Shown in pieces: positions 25,901 through 38,102 of a DNA stretch of 64,000 nt. The notes beneath the pieces are model-generated. The model was given only the letters and a program-made list of their open reading frames with translations, did no database searches and was not told where the DNA came from. The position numbers and the translations under genes were made by a program. Each line of letters starts with the position of its first letter. Position 1 is the stretch's first letter. Origin of the DNA: Varroa destructor (lineage: Eukaryota > Arthropoda > Arachnida > Mesostigmata > Varroidae); the NCBI RefSeq assembly GCF_002443255.2, contig NW_019211459.1, forward strand, positions 1,102,000 through 1,165,999, read 5' to 3'.

Positions 25901-28470
25901 GTCTGCCACATATTTAGGGCTGTGCATGAAGAAGATATATTGATAATGCCACGTGATGCCCCTGTATAGATGGTATAAATAGAACAAAGGAGACTGATCC
26001 TCAGCACCGAGGTGGAGACGATCGTGCCCAGAGCTTCAATACTGATTATTATGCTGTGCGTGAATAAACGCTTTTTTCCCCTACACTGTACGTTTCAAGT
26101 GAGGACCGTTGTCCTGAAGCGTCTATAAATTGATTGATCGGTCACAAATGTGATTGGCTGTAGTAAAGTCGTTTTCTCTAATTAATGTCTAAGTTTTTGT
26201 TACCTTTAGTGACTATATGCATGCTCTCTTGGTCTGGACAGTGCCTTTAGACGCTCTCTGCTTGTCATGTTAAGAGACAATCGCCGATCTCCACCGTATA
26301 ACATATAGACTAACTTTGATATTCAAAAGTTGAATCAATTGACAGATGACCAAATTTAATTTGTGCTCGCATCCTTCCTTCTTGCTATCTTACCCCGTGT
26401 TTCGCTCACCAAATCCCCATCCAGTCTCTCATGATCTGTAATACGCTCGGCATTCGCGTTACAGCGAATAGTAACGATCAGATGCGATCTCGTCCACGTG
26501 TTCGGTAAAGAGCTTGAAGGCGTGAACATCGATGTCGGCAACACTGCCGCATAGCCCATCAAGTTCAAGCAGAGAGACGTGGTACGGCAAAACCTTTTCA
26601 ACACTGATTTGCTATAAACACGCCTCTCTCGAGTAAGTGCGTGTCTACGTTAATTTTTGTTTACAGGAGCAAAAAGTCATATTGATGCCATACAGATAAC
26701 GAATCTCTGTAGCGTTATGACGACTGGTTTATGTATCAAGCAATAAATGTTTAGAATAGGTAAGGGTCTGGCTTGTTTAGGTTAATTTCTGAGTATCGCT
26801 CGCGCGAAAACTGTTCAGATTATTTCCGCATAAGTGAGGTAATAGGCCAATCGAAATAGCCTACTTAGCAAGAGATGTCAACATAAGAAATGTCACAATC
26901 ATGCCACTTTGTGTAAAGCGAAACTGCTAGTTCGGGTATTTATATATGTATAGTAAGGTTCTATTTGTTTGCCATGGGTCGCAAGTTACCAGGAACGGCT
27001 AAGTTGACAAATTGCTACGAGGCTGAGATCACGCACCGCCACGTCATTTCTGCACATACGTACCTTACATGTGCAACCCATTGCTTAACAGAGACACCAA
27101 AATGAGGCCCCGAAGAACAGTCAAGCGTTTCTTTGTCGAACATTAGAAAAGATTTCGTTAGATGTGTTGAGTTAAAGAAGTTTTTTTCATTGAGCCCCAT
27201 TGCGTGCTTTGATGTATACTATTACGACCATAGGAACGGCACCACCGTCATCCCTTCCAAAAATCTGAGGAGTCATCCCTACTTGAGCTCTGACCCTAGT
27301 CAAGTATTTCCCCATCAAATCGGTGATCTGATCGAGCACACAGGCCTGTCATGTTAACTATGTTCGAACAGGAAACCTACCAGTGGTATATCGAACAAAG
27401 TAACAACTGGTTACGTCTGTTCGTTAGTCTGCAAAGAGGATTAATTAAAACACTCATAAATCTCTCATGCTTTAGGAAGCCCATTAGATAATGCTGGAAT
27501 GCTCTCTCAGTTTAGATCAGAATAGCCAGTTGTTGTAATTTCTTCCAATAGTAAGTTGTAAGTTATATGTTTATCTGTGAAGAGCCAGTGAAGAACAGTC
27601 GACAGCTAATTATTAACACATGTATCATACTGCCTGCTGTGGGGCCTTGGCCAATGTTAATAACATATGTAGCTGCTTGCCGTTTCTACGGAGAAGAGGT
27701 AATTGTAGTTACTATCAAGTTCTGTCGTGTTTCTAACAGCGTAATCGCTATGTGGCGAGTCTGAAACACAGTCTTTGCCTTGCCAGCATCTGTCTCTCTC
27801 TTTAATGTAGATCTACCGGTATATATACACTGGTTGCACACACATACACACAGCAGAAGACGAATCCTCGCCGACCCAAAGGGAACATCGACGTACCTGT
27901 AAATCGCACAACAATAAAGACAAAGCAATATTTGTCGTTGTAACAACATTTAAGTTCAATATGTAGCACTATTTGATGTCGTATTTGACGGTACATTACC
28001 ACATGCAATCAAAAATATATGAATAGCTTGAATGGTATCGAGATCGATCTATATATATTATTATCAATATTTATCCGTTTTTCAATATGGAAAAAGTACC
28101 TAGCTAACTCGAGTAGACTCAAAACCCTTCTAGCATTAGTACGAGCATAGGTTCTACTGGTGGCATCCATGAAAGACGTCAACAAAGTCTCAATGCAACA
28201 CCATCTGTTCGTATGGAGCGTATTATCACCACAGGGACCATACATATGCCAACCGAGTGCACTATTAGAAGAGCGATTCTGGCACCAAAGAGTATCTATG
28301 GCCATGTTTCCTCTAATACAGCCTAATGTTAACGACTAGCTTCTGACTTGCCGCTATAAACAGTACTTTATTTAGTAATGCAGTGTTTTGTAGTTTTCAA
28401 ATATTCCTAGCGTTAACGTCAAAATCTTTCCTTTTCCCGTCACATTCAATCGCCTCGAAAATAGCAGTGC

Positions 28471-28513
28471 CAACGACAGGTAACGAGGGTTACTTTCTCG
28501 TTACCTGTCGTTG
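28471..28513. repeat. Perfect inverted repeat, 17-bp arms, 9-nt spacer
   Basis: The left arm at 28471-28487 and right arm at 28497-28513 are exact reverse complements around a 9-nt spacer. The arm sequence is of mixed composition and unrelated to the arms of the other hairpins. No T tract follows and the stem is too short for a microRNA precursor. A recent local inverted duplication fits best. Confidence 0.95.
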
Positions 28514-28924
28514 CTATGACGCACGAAATCAAGTCAGGGGCACACGTACAGATGTTAATTAAGGTAGATTACTATACATTATAGACAAGCATATATAAAC
28601 TGTAACCCCATTACAAGATACAGCTTTCCTTTATTCTACGACGATTGACATGTTGACTATTGTTGTTAGGATGTACTAACACCCCAACACCTACCATGAT
28701 CGTAAGTCGAACACACGTTGACTGCCAATGGCTTGCTGAAAAAAGCCGCATTCTGTATTAGCGCTATATATATATATACATTTGTACAACTATTTCTGTT
28801 AACGATGGCCATTATATGGGAAGCAATCGTTGGCGTATCGCATAATAAATAGCAAAAAACCATGAGAAGAAGCAAAATCTGTTCTCTCACTATATTCCGT
28901 ATGTATAACTTCACTTAAAAGATC

Positions 28925-28950
28925 TATATATATATATATATATATATATA
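28925..28950. repeat. (TA)13 microsatellite
   Basis: Twenty-six bases of uninterrupted TA dinucleotide, the longest of several TA runs in the window. It is self-complementary and so can extrude as a cruciform. Length polymorphism is expected. Confidence 0.95.
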
Positions 28951-29666
28951 AATGTAATATTGGTTTATAGTATAGCTAAAAATGTACATGAGAATGACTC
29001 CATTGATTTTTGGTCTTGAGGGAAACGAAGTTTAACCGACAAGGCCATGTTGAATGTATAAATAATAATAGCACTCATTATTACTTTTAGTGTACACATA
29101 CAGTTATACACATGTAACCGATATACTACGGTTGACGCTAAGTGGACATGCGAGTCTACTACAAAACGGTAACGGTCCTTGTTACATTGAGTCCTATTCA
29201 ATAGAAAAGACAGAGCTCTAGAAGGGTTTCTTCTCGCAAACCGAAGATGGCGATGAATCCCTGTTGGCCAATTTTTTCCGTTCTCTACTTACCGATCGCA
29301 TGTCTTGCAAGTTAGTTATGTTGAATTCATTTAGCGCGTATCGCTTTCATTGCTTAGCCCGCTAAAGGCTTAAGCTTTCTTCTGCTAATCGGTTGTACTC
29401 CCCCATTAACTATCCATGCAAACCCCATTAAATACCCAGCGAGTGAGAGAGAGAGAGACCTACAGCGTGGTCACGTGATAGTCCAATGGACCGAAAATGA
29501 GTATTGCTCCCCCTGTACAAGCCCTTCATTAGCATCATCGTCATTTTCGTCTAGTTATCACTGGTTAGGATTGTCTATTAGAATGATAGTAATGACGATG
29601 CCTGCGATAACCTTAATATGACTTAAAAAGGTACGCCTTTCTTTTGTTTTGGATATAAGTGTTTCC

Positions 29667-29683
29667 TATATATATATATATAT
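29667..29683. repeat. (TA)n microsatellite
   Basis: A 17-base TA dinucleotide run in otherwise mixed sequence, about 720 bp to the right of the (TA)13 tract. Confidence 0.9.
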
Positions 29684-31840
29684 TACGGCCATGTGCATAA
29701 GCACACGTATCTAAAAAATACGCTCCAAACGTTTGCCAATAAGCAGTTTGGAATGAACGTTGTAATTAAACAAAGTCGTAGGTCCTAGTAGGTTGAAGAT
29801 GAAGCTATCCAACAAAAAACAAATAAATCTATTCATCCTTTTTGCTAAAACCTGAGCTAATGCAACTATTTTCTGAATATACTTCCTGTTAAAACAAAAG
29901 AGTACTTACCACAAGCACTTTAAGATTATCAAGTTTAAGAATACCTCCTTCTTTTTAGTTATTTGCCCCTTCGTCAAATGCAATTTTCGTTTGGGTAACT
30001 CCTTTACCCTTTTGGAACGTTTAACTGAAACTGTGACCGTACACGTTCCAATCACATGGTCACTACAAGTGCTGTCTTGTATTATAAACCTAGGCGATTG
30101 CCATTCACTAAGCAAGTAAGCTTGACAAACTTCTAATCGATAGACGCGGCATACGTTGTTATCCTGGTGACTGACGGTAAAGGCGTCTTCATAATGTAAT
30201 CCTAGTTCTCAGAAGCAATGCAAGTTCGCTGTTGACGATATTCCGTCCTTAGCCGAAGACGACCTGTTGCGTAAACTTAACGCTCTTAAAAGCTAACTTT
30301 TGGCCAACTTTGTAATCAAAAGAGCTATCTAAGAGCTTTACAGGTTTTGATTGATCAAACTGACAATGCTGTACTGTGAAAACCAAAGTAGATTGCGCAT
30401 TTCTAGGAAACGTATACATACATGAAGTACAGTAAAGCTAAAGCATTATAGTAAAACTCACCTGTATTACTATTGATAGATGTGTTAGAGCCAGTGAATA
30501 ATGATAGTTTGCAGTTGTATTCGACTCTTCTGTCATAGCCCCCAAAGATACGTATAAAGCGCCAATCTCTAGGAAGCTTTTGTCATTAGAACGGTAACAC
30601 TCAGACCGATAAAAAGTAACCTATTCTCCGCCCTGTTTCCGTCTATCGCTACTGCGCGAGAGAGTCAAAGCGGCGGAACATGATGTATATCAGCTAGGAA
30701 AACAGTGGAAGCGTTAAGTTCCGCGAAAGAACGAACGAGAAGACAATCCCCGCACGGCAAGCAATGGCTATTGTCGTCCTCGATCTCGCACAAAGTTTCT
30801 TGCGGAAGTGAAATAAACGTAAATATTGACTAGACCTTCTATGAGAGTGTCCTAATACGAAACGAATTCCATTGGTTTCTTTCATGCAATACCAGATGAT
30901 GATGATGATGCATACTAATTCTCCCTCCCTGATGTTGGTTCTCTCTAGCTCGTTTTCCCACTGCGTCTCCAATTGATTTTGTTTTCCCTCCATATATCCA
31001 ACTAACCGACTACGTTATTACGAACTGGTTATAGCGTGCAGAGCATGCACGCATCGACCGCTCTGATCAAGCCGTTCATTCTGATTCAGTTACTCATATT
31101 TCGATCCTGCTAAATTTTCCTTTGAACTTCACTCCGGTGAAGGCCATTTCATCTTGTATTTTGTGCTTGTTATAGTGATACATTACACTCACACACAATC
31201 ATAGTCACTTAATGCTGATGCGGGAAGATGCTTGCATAGACAATTAACAGTAGTAGAAATAATGGAGCAAATACGACTAGTAACTGCGATGCTGAATTAC
31301 CTCTGGCGACACAGACGAGAAATGAGGTACAATCGCGTACTTCGTGTCGTTTTCTCTAAGCTGTTCTTGCAACATCGCTGCTTCGGCTGCAACTCGACTG
31401 CTTGAACTTGATCTTGCCGAAACTTGGATACGCAACGAAGCGAACAGAGACGGATGAAATAGATGCTGTCTGCGTACAAGCGCTACTTGTAACATCCGAC
31501 CACCTTCGTGTACGTCAACTAACTACAAGGGGGGATCGTCTGATTCCCTGGGGCCCGTTTCGTGTTTTTCGTGGCCGCTTTGCCATCGTCGCTTACCTAG
31601 CCATCGGCTCAAGTCGATTCGACCCCATGTTCCGGTCACATGTCTTGCAAGTTTACTTGAGCACTAGTTTCATTAATTCCAATACTATCGAATCGCGTCC
31701 ATTACTGCTAATATGCCTGGTAAGGCGTTTGTTGAAGGTAAAACTTGCAAGAACACTGACGGCACTACCACCAACTTTTCGGAGTATCTTCCGTGCACGC
31801 GCCGAATAAAGTTAAAATATTAGCGATTGATACGGACGGG

Positions 31841-31861
31841 ACACACACACACACACACACA
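31841..31861. repeat. (AC)10 microsatellite
   Basis: Ten AC units and one extra A, uninterrupted. It is the only clear AC/GT dinucleotide run of this length that I noticed. Confidence 0.95.
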
Positions 31862-34800
31862 AATGCATACAGTCGTCGGAAGGACACCAGACGGTAGCGG
31901 GGACCATCAACTTTATACTAAGATAATCAAAGTAAGAAAGGTTGGAACGTATATATCTTCCTGGCTACGTATTCTCTAATTAAGCCTGCCTGATCACTCT
32001 AAACTGAGCTAGTGACCCAATCAATATTTTTCGCTGATGACGGCACGGTTTCAAGTTGAATAGAACCAGAAAAGGGCATTAGTGGAACTGAGAAAGAGCC
32101 AGAACATCTTACAGTTGAAGCATAGCTTGTTGCCGTTAGATTCTCCCTTTTTTGCCCTGAATTCGTGACCGTTGCACCCGTTAGTAGCTGATTTTATGGT
32201 TTATTTGTTTTGTCACCTTACCATATTTAAACATTTTTGTCGAAGTCAACATTGCTTGCCCTTCCCGTAAATGAAACGCTAATCACAAAAACAATACGAT
32301 TTTGTCACCGGTCAAAGTAGTCGACTTACTAAGTGAGTACTCACGAGCTAAGCGAGGGACATCGATCAGAACAAGGAGGAGACACTTATTCGATCCGCTG
32401 CTACTCGCCATATTTTTCCCGCTCTAGCTTCTTTTCCTTTTGGTTTATCTCTCGTCTCTAGCTGACCAGATCAGCCAGGGCGGGAGCGGCTAAATGTTCA
32501 GATGCTGGGGAAGACGAATCTCAGAAACGCAGTAGGAGGAAAAAGGGAAACATAGCGATGAGGCTTTTGTCGAACGCTCACGTCAGCGGGTGGTACTGTA
32601 CAGCGACCATGGACACGAGTCAAACGAGCGAGCGGGGTTCCCTCTGCAGCACTGATCAAAACAATACGCGAAGTCAGCTAGCCTTCTCAGTAAAACGTAT
32701 ACCAACGACCGTCACGACGTTTTATTCATCATTATTAGAGGGATGGAACTTGAGCTTGCAGATACGTTAAACGCAATACTATGATATCGCTATAACAATA
32801 GGTTCAGTAAATGCGGTGCTATAGCTATGTGAAGCACTAAGGTTTCTATCTACTCCTAGTGGAGGCGCTCAAAGAATGACACTTTTAGATAGTCAAGTAT
32901 TTGCTAGTTGACATTTTTTCTATGTTTTTCTGAAAAAAAAAACTGTATTAAGTTTAGCTCACCAGTACACTGCAAGCACAGTAGATAAACCTCACAAAAA
33001 GATCTGTAGGTTTGATTAGTACGTCATTGTTTCCTATCCCCGCTGTAACACCTATGGCAAAGAAGTTCTACCATTTTAAGTTTTGGCAGGCCTAACTACC
33101 GACCGATGAAATGACCTTTCCGCTCTCAGATAGTATTTTCTAGTTCAATAGTCAATCGCGCGCCGTTCATCGTATAAGCCCAAGGAATGCCTTTGACCCT
33201 CATGTCCTGCCACGCCATATCCATGGAGGTGTTTAATTCTGCATTTGTACATCGGAGACACGTTTCTCGACTGCTCTATGGCATAGAAGTGTCCTGCCTT
33301 TTCGTGGACCGGATTTCGCAATCCTTTTGAGTTCGCAATGCTTCTGATTACATTATTGCCTATGATAGCTACGAATCGAGTAGGTTTAGTGAATAACTGC
33401 TTACAATTTATGTAAGGTACGCCTTTTTAAAAACAGCAAAAATTCACAATAAAAAAAGACCGAATCTAAATTACGGAAGGTGTAATATGGGTAGCGACCT
33501 ACTTTTTCTTCTTATCCCTCTCTGTAATAGTCCACTCACTAGCCGCCTCTGACGACTATGGCTTCGTATTATTTCGTCAGTAAAACGCTCGTAGGAGTAA
33601 TTTTCACTTCTTATAACGTGACTCCTGTAGCACACACAGTCGTAGACATACGCTTGTTGACTGATACTCGCTAAACGTGGACCTGGCTTCGCCCACACTT
33701 CCTTGTCTTGCTCCCGCTTCTCTATTTTTCATTGACTCGCCGTTCGGTGACGATGCTTAATTTCAGCAACGTTCATATTAAGTGCCTTCAACGCATGCTG
33801 TGCCTAGGTCCTGTTTAAAGCGCGCAGATAAATGTCTTCGCCTGGCGCTGTCCAGACCATCAAACGCCATTATTACGCCGCATGGTCGCATTTCCTCCAG
33901 TCCTAAGGATGTCTGCTTAAATGTGCGTTATATGCGTGCTTGGCGTCGACGGTTCGATGGTTTGACCCATCTTCCGTGGAGCCAGAACCAGCACTCGCTG
34001 CGAGCGTCAATGGTACAAATTGCAACGAGAAACGAAATGCGTAGAACCAGGAGTAGTGGTGACTGGAGCCGTGGGCGAATGCGGCATCCTAACGTGCGAC
34101 CTTGTCACGCGCGACGCTGCAACCAAACTACTGTCAGCTTTTGGCAACCTCATAAAGAACAATAATATCTACTGCTCCGGCTCCTGTTGGCGATAATGCG
34201 CCTATCATTACACGCTGTTATTTGGCCTACTATCTGTATCTTACTCTTATTGTTATTATTATTGATAACTGGATTAAGTTGCTATCGTCACTCAGTTTTT
34301 TTGGTAACAGAGCGCACTAGGTTACGTTAGAGCCACTGGGTAAGTTTTTATAGTTTTAGCAAAAGCGAGATGTTTGTCAGACATGCCATCTTTATGATCA
34401 GCTTTCCTTTCTGAGCCCTGTCTACACGCGAAAAAAACACAGGCATCGTCAGGTCAACTTTCAAGCCCATTTTTGTCTACCTGCTTAGGTCAGAATGTAC
34501 GATTGTTACTCAGAAAGTACTTGTGGCGGCAGGGCCATTGGCCCGTATCGAATCCGTTAACGTACAATTATATCATCAACCTGTTGCTGCTCGCAGCATG
34601 TCCGAAGCGAAATCGTCGCGACACTCTACGTACCGAAGGAGTACTGATAAGTGATAGACTCAGTGTTCTTCTACTAAGGATCTGTGCTACAACATCTTGT
34701 TGCATATACCAAAATCTGTATGAAAATAAGATTCAACACCTCTACGCAATATTACCCGGTTCTCGTCGTCGTGGGGAGACGCCAGACAGATGACAAGCCG

Positions 34801-35012
34801 CAGCCAAGCAATAAAAGTCTAGCTACACGTTTGATTGTTGATGTTTGGCTTATTACGCTGAAGGTAATTTCTTACGTCCCAGGCACCAAATTGCGTGACG
34901 GTGTGTGGGTGTCCAGATAGGACACAATCAATGAAAGTTACGGGTAACCATCGAGTATGCTGCTACTAATTTTCGAGAACATTGATTTTATTTGGAAGCG
35001 GTAACGAATTGA

Positions 35013-35053
35013 GCTAGAGGTAGAATAGAGCTAGCCTCTATTCTACCTCTAGC
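35013..35053. repeat. Perfect inverted repeat, 18-bp arms, 5-nt spacer
   Basis: Arms at 35013-35030 and 35036-35053 are exact reverse complements around CTAGC. The stem shares no sequence with the other long hairpins. No insertion-type target duplication is visible at its edges. Local inverted duplication is the likely origin. Confidence 0.95.
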
Positions 35054-37324
35054 AAATGTTCCATACAATAAATGCATTTTACTGAATGTTACGGTACAAT
35101 GACGAGAAGTTAGCATGCAGCTATTGAGAAATGCCTGTTAAAACAACGTAGCGCTTCATACAAATGAAGTATATCCATTTGAAAATCATCTATTTTCCGT
35201 CTTAATATAGATAGAACTCTGCTGTTTCGTTACAATCCATATAGCATAACACTGTTCGCTAGATTCATTTGTTTCGGACGAAACTTTTCACTAGGAGAAC
35301 TTTGTCATATATGTCTCATAACGAGTATCGACCATTTAGCTAGCTTGCTTGAAAGCAGTGAGGATGTAATATATAAAGGATACAATACAGCATTTGGTCA
35401 TAGAGTCATCTTTGCCGTTGTGATATAAACTGCATTTAAGGAGATCAACATGCGAACAAATGACACAGTTATCCTTGACGAAATCCTTCTACTAACTATA
35501 GCATTTGTCATTAACGTATGTAATCCCTTACCTAGGGGACACATCGCCTTAACTCTAATCCTGAAAGTATGAATGAATCGCAAAACGTCCTGATAATCGT
35601 CTGCCTTCAACTATGGAACATTTAAAATCAAGACCAAAAAATAGACCTATTTTTCACCTTTTTTTTTTCTTTCAAAATCAACGAAATGGTTCAGTAAGGT
35701 TTTCATTTTTCAGAAAAGCTGTCGTACAGGATGGGCCTTGCTAAGCCTACACTTACGAACCTACGAAACGAAACCTACGAGCCGAAGTCAGCCATTTCTG
35801 AAAATAACTTTCGACAAGGCCCATTGGCCTAAATATAAAAGTCACACAGTTTGGTTTGCCACAACGTCCTTCATTAGTCACATTGTCAGAAGCTACAACA
35901 CTGTTAGAATTTTCGACAGCTATTTATCCGCGAATTTTATTTGAGTAGTTCTATCGTAAACAGTAATTGATTATACGTGATCTTTGTTTAGGCTATTGGT
36001 ACCTATCAATTTTCTGTGCGTCAGCTTGTCTGCCATCGTGTTTCTTGTGTAAGCTAGGCCTAGTTTACTTTTCAGCGCAACGAACAGACGGCCGATTATG
36101 TAGCGTGTCTGTCGAAATTAACTACGTGATTAATATGACAGTTATTTATATATACATTCTGAAAACAGATAAGCGATAATCAAATTGAATGGGAAGTAAA
36201 TAGACGTTCTATATACGTTTATTCTGTCTCTATACATCCCCGCGCTAGCACTGACTTCCTTAACTGAGGTCGTGCCACAATCGTGCCGCATCGTGGTCAG
36301 TACGTCGCGCATACAGCGACGTGATGCCCTATCGCTTTAAGCGACACCTATAACCTCAAGACACCGGCACGCACACTCCACCATATTCAGACGGACGAAC
36401 TAGAACGAAGCAACGAGGATCGCTTCAACGAGTTCTCTAATATTCAGAGAAAGCCTATTATGGAACTAAGGATAGCTCAGCGGGACACAAAATGATGTTC
36501 CCGTACATAACAAATATTGATTCTGTAAATAAAAACTCTCGAACTGCCAAAGAGAAATGACGCATTTTCCTTCAGCAGCACCTAATGCACTAAAGTCAGC
36601 AGAGTAAGAAAGTAGTTTGATGATTTCCGCAGGAGCAGTTCATAGGCATATATTGAGGCGTAATCAGATAACTGTAAAAATGTAATTTGGCTTGTCGAAA
36701 GGTATCTTGAATCTCACAGGCTTGGTAGTGTGAAGCAGGCTAGGAACAGGAAGCATAAGAGTTTATAGCGTTTCTACGAAAAGCTAGTATCTAGAAGCAT
36801 ACCTAAGCCCAGTCTATTTCGGCATTCCTTTAGCTTATGGTTACTTAATTCCACTTAGCACCAAAGTTATGCATATATTTGACATGATCATTTCAGTACG
36901 GCATCCGGGGTGCGCAATGCCGTGTCCAGAGCAATCTGCCAAATGATCGGCCACGCGCAGACCGTTGAGCGTCTTAGCATGTTAACTACCAAAACCTGAT
37001 GGCAACCCGGCAGAAAATCGACGTAACTATATGTATAGAATGGTCGAAACAAGTAACAGTCTAACAGTCATATCTCAGGCCATATAAGTCGCGTCGGGTC
37101 GATGTTGGTAACGTTTCAAAGCTGAGGTTTGGTTAGTAGATTTGCCAAAAGGATGGACTGCCTGTTCAAAGTTGGATGCGGGAAATTAATCCACCTTGAG
37201 AATAAGTGAAATTACCGGAAAAATTTGCTATATTTCAAAATTTTATCCAAGCCCTTTAAAAATAATTGCAGTTTTTGATTGAGATGTATAGTTGACAGAC
37301 ACGATTCAAAGGTTGCTTTGTCCC

Positions 37325-38102
37325 TTTCGTCCTGGAAAATTCGTACCTGGAAACTTGCTCTTTGTAGTAGTCGGCCAGTTAGGAAAAAAGTCGATGAAAT
37401 TATTACAGTAATTAAACAAGACCGACGCTTGGATAGTCACAACATCGTTGTGGAACTGAACTTTCATTAGTAAACAGTTTTCGAACTTCTGAAGAAAGCT
37501 GGCCACAAAAAAAACCCGATGTCCCACTGATTGACATAGTACTCGATCGTATTTCCACCTGCAAAACTTTACAAAAACGTGATACTGAGCCATATTTAAA
37601 AAAATTGATCAGGGGGTAATTGACCACATACGAGGACAATGTGCAGACCCGAAAAAAAAAATCGCTCCACAATCTATGGCAAAACCTAGAACGTTCTAGG
37701 TCGAGGAAGGTTATGTGATGCGTCTTATGGGTTGCTGCTGCTGCTGCGTGAAAAACGATTGCCTCAGATCTCTACTGTCAGCCATTAACGAAATTGCAAC
37801 AAGCCATTGATCGAGACTAGTGAACAGGAACGGCCTCGTGTCCCACGATGCCAATGCCAGGCTACACACATGCACCTTTAGTTATCCGGCCCGAATTGAT
37901 TTCGGTGAAAGATTGTCATGCATCCGCTGTGTAGACCGGGATCCTGCACTATCCGCGTCAAAACTCTTCCAGTAATTCCAATAGACGGACGCGGAAACAA
38001 ATGTTCGCGCAGAAATCGCGGAGGTTCTACAGTGCTGGGCTTATGGTATTACCAGAAAAATGGCAGAAGGTCATCGATCAAAACGATGCGTATTTCGTTG
38101 AT
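37325..38102 (+). pseudogene. Decayed mariner-family transposase
   Basis: Fragments of a mariner (IS630-Tc1-mariner) DNA transposase, the cut-and-paste enzyme of that family, occur in the correct order across three reading frames. In order: FRPGKF (37325-37342), RPVRKKVDE then IKQDRR (from about 37372), LLKKAGHKK (from 37486), LDRISTCKTLQKR and TEPYLKKLI (from 37542), a Y-x-D-N remnant near 37629, RKVM-stop-CVLW (from 37704), SDLYCQPLTKLQQAI (from 37764), NARLH near 37850, MHPLCRP (from 37918) and GLMVLPEKWQKVIDQN (38037-38084). These are the helix-turn-helix linker, catalytic core and C-terminus typical of SETMAR-like mariners. At least five frame changes and several stops break it. The catalytic triad is lost: a stop stands where GDEKW is expected, DAN replaces QDN, and RPGSC replaces SPDLA. 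The first 60 or so residues and both terminal inverted repeats are not recognisable. It is an old, inactive insertion. Confidence 0.88.
37684..37701. repeat. 18-bp perfect palindrome inside the mariner relic
   Basis: An exactly self-complementary 18-bp sequence with no spacer, lying between the YxDN remnant and the CVLW segment of the decayed transposase. One palindrome of this length is not surprising in 64 kb. Confidence 0.85.

Larger units (their letters stand above)
19022..37324. other. Non-coding AT-rich stretch, no recognisable gene
   Basis: Eighteen kilobases without any family-level protein match. It holds most of the window's (TA)n runs, an A20 tract, the AT-rich inverted repeat at 22841-22920 and the perfect hairpins at 28471-28513 and 35013-35053. 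Open frames near 20391-20573 and 20773-21048 are lysine- and asparagine-rich, as expected of AT-rich chance frames. Two short exon-like intervals with splice signals (minus strand 31301-31422; plus strand 34311-34339) are discussed as findings. Confidence 0.55.

Noticed and set aside
31402..31809. 135-codon plus-strand frame
   Set aside because: No family match. The opposite strand is also open over part of it, and the length is within chance expectation.
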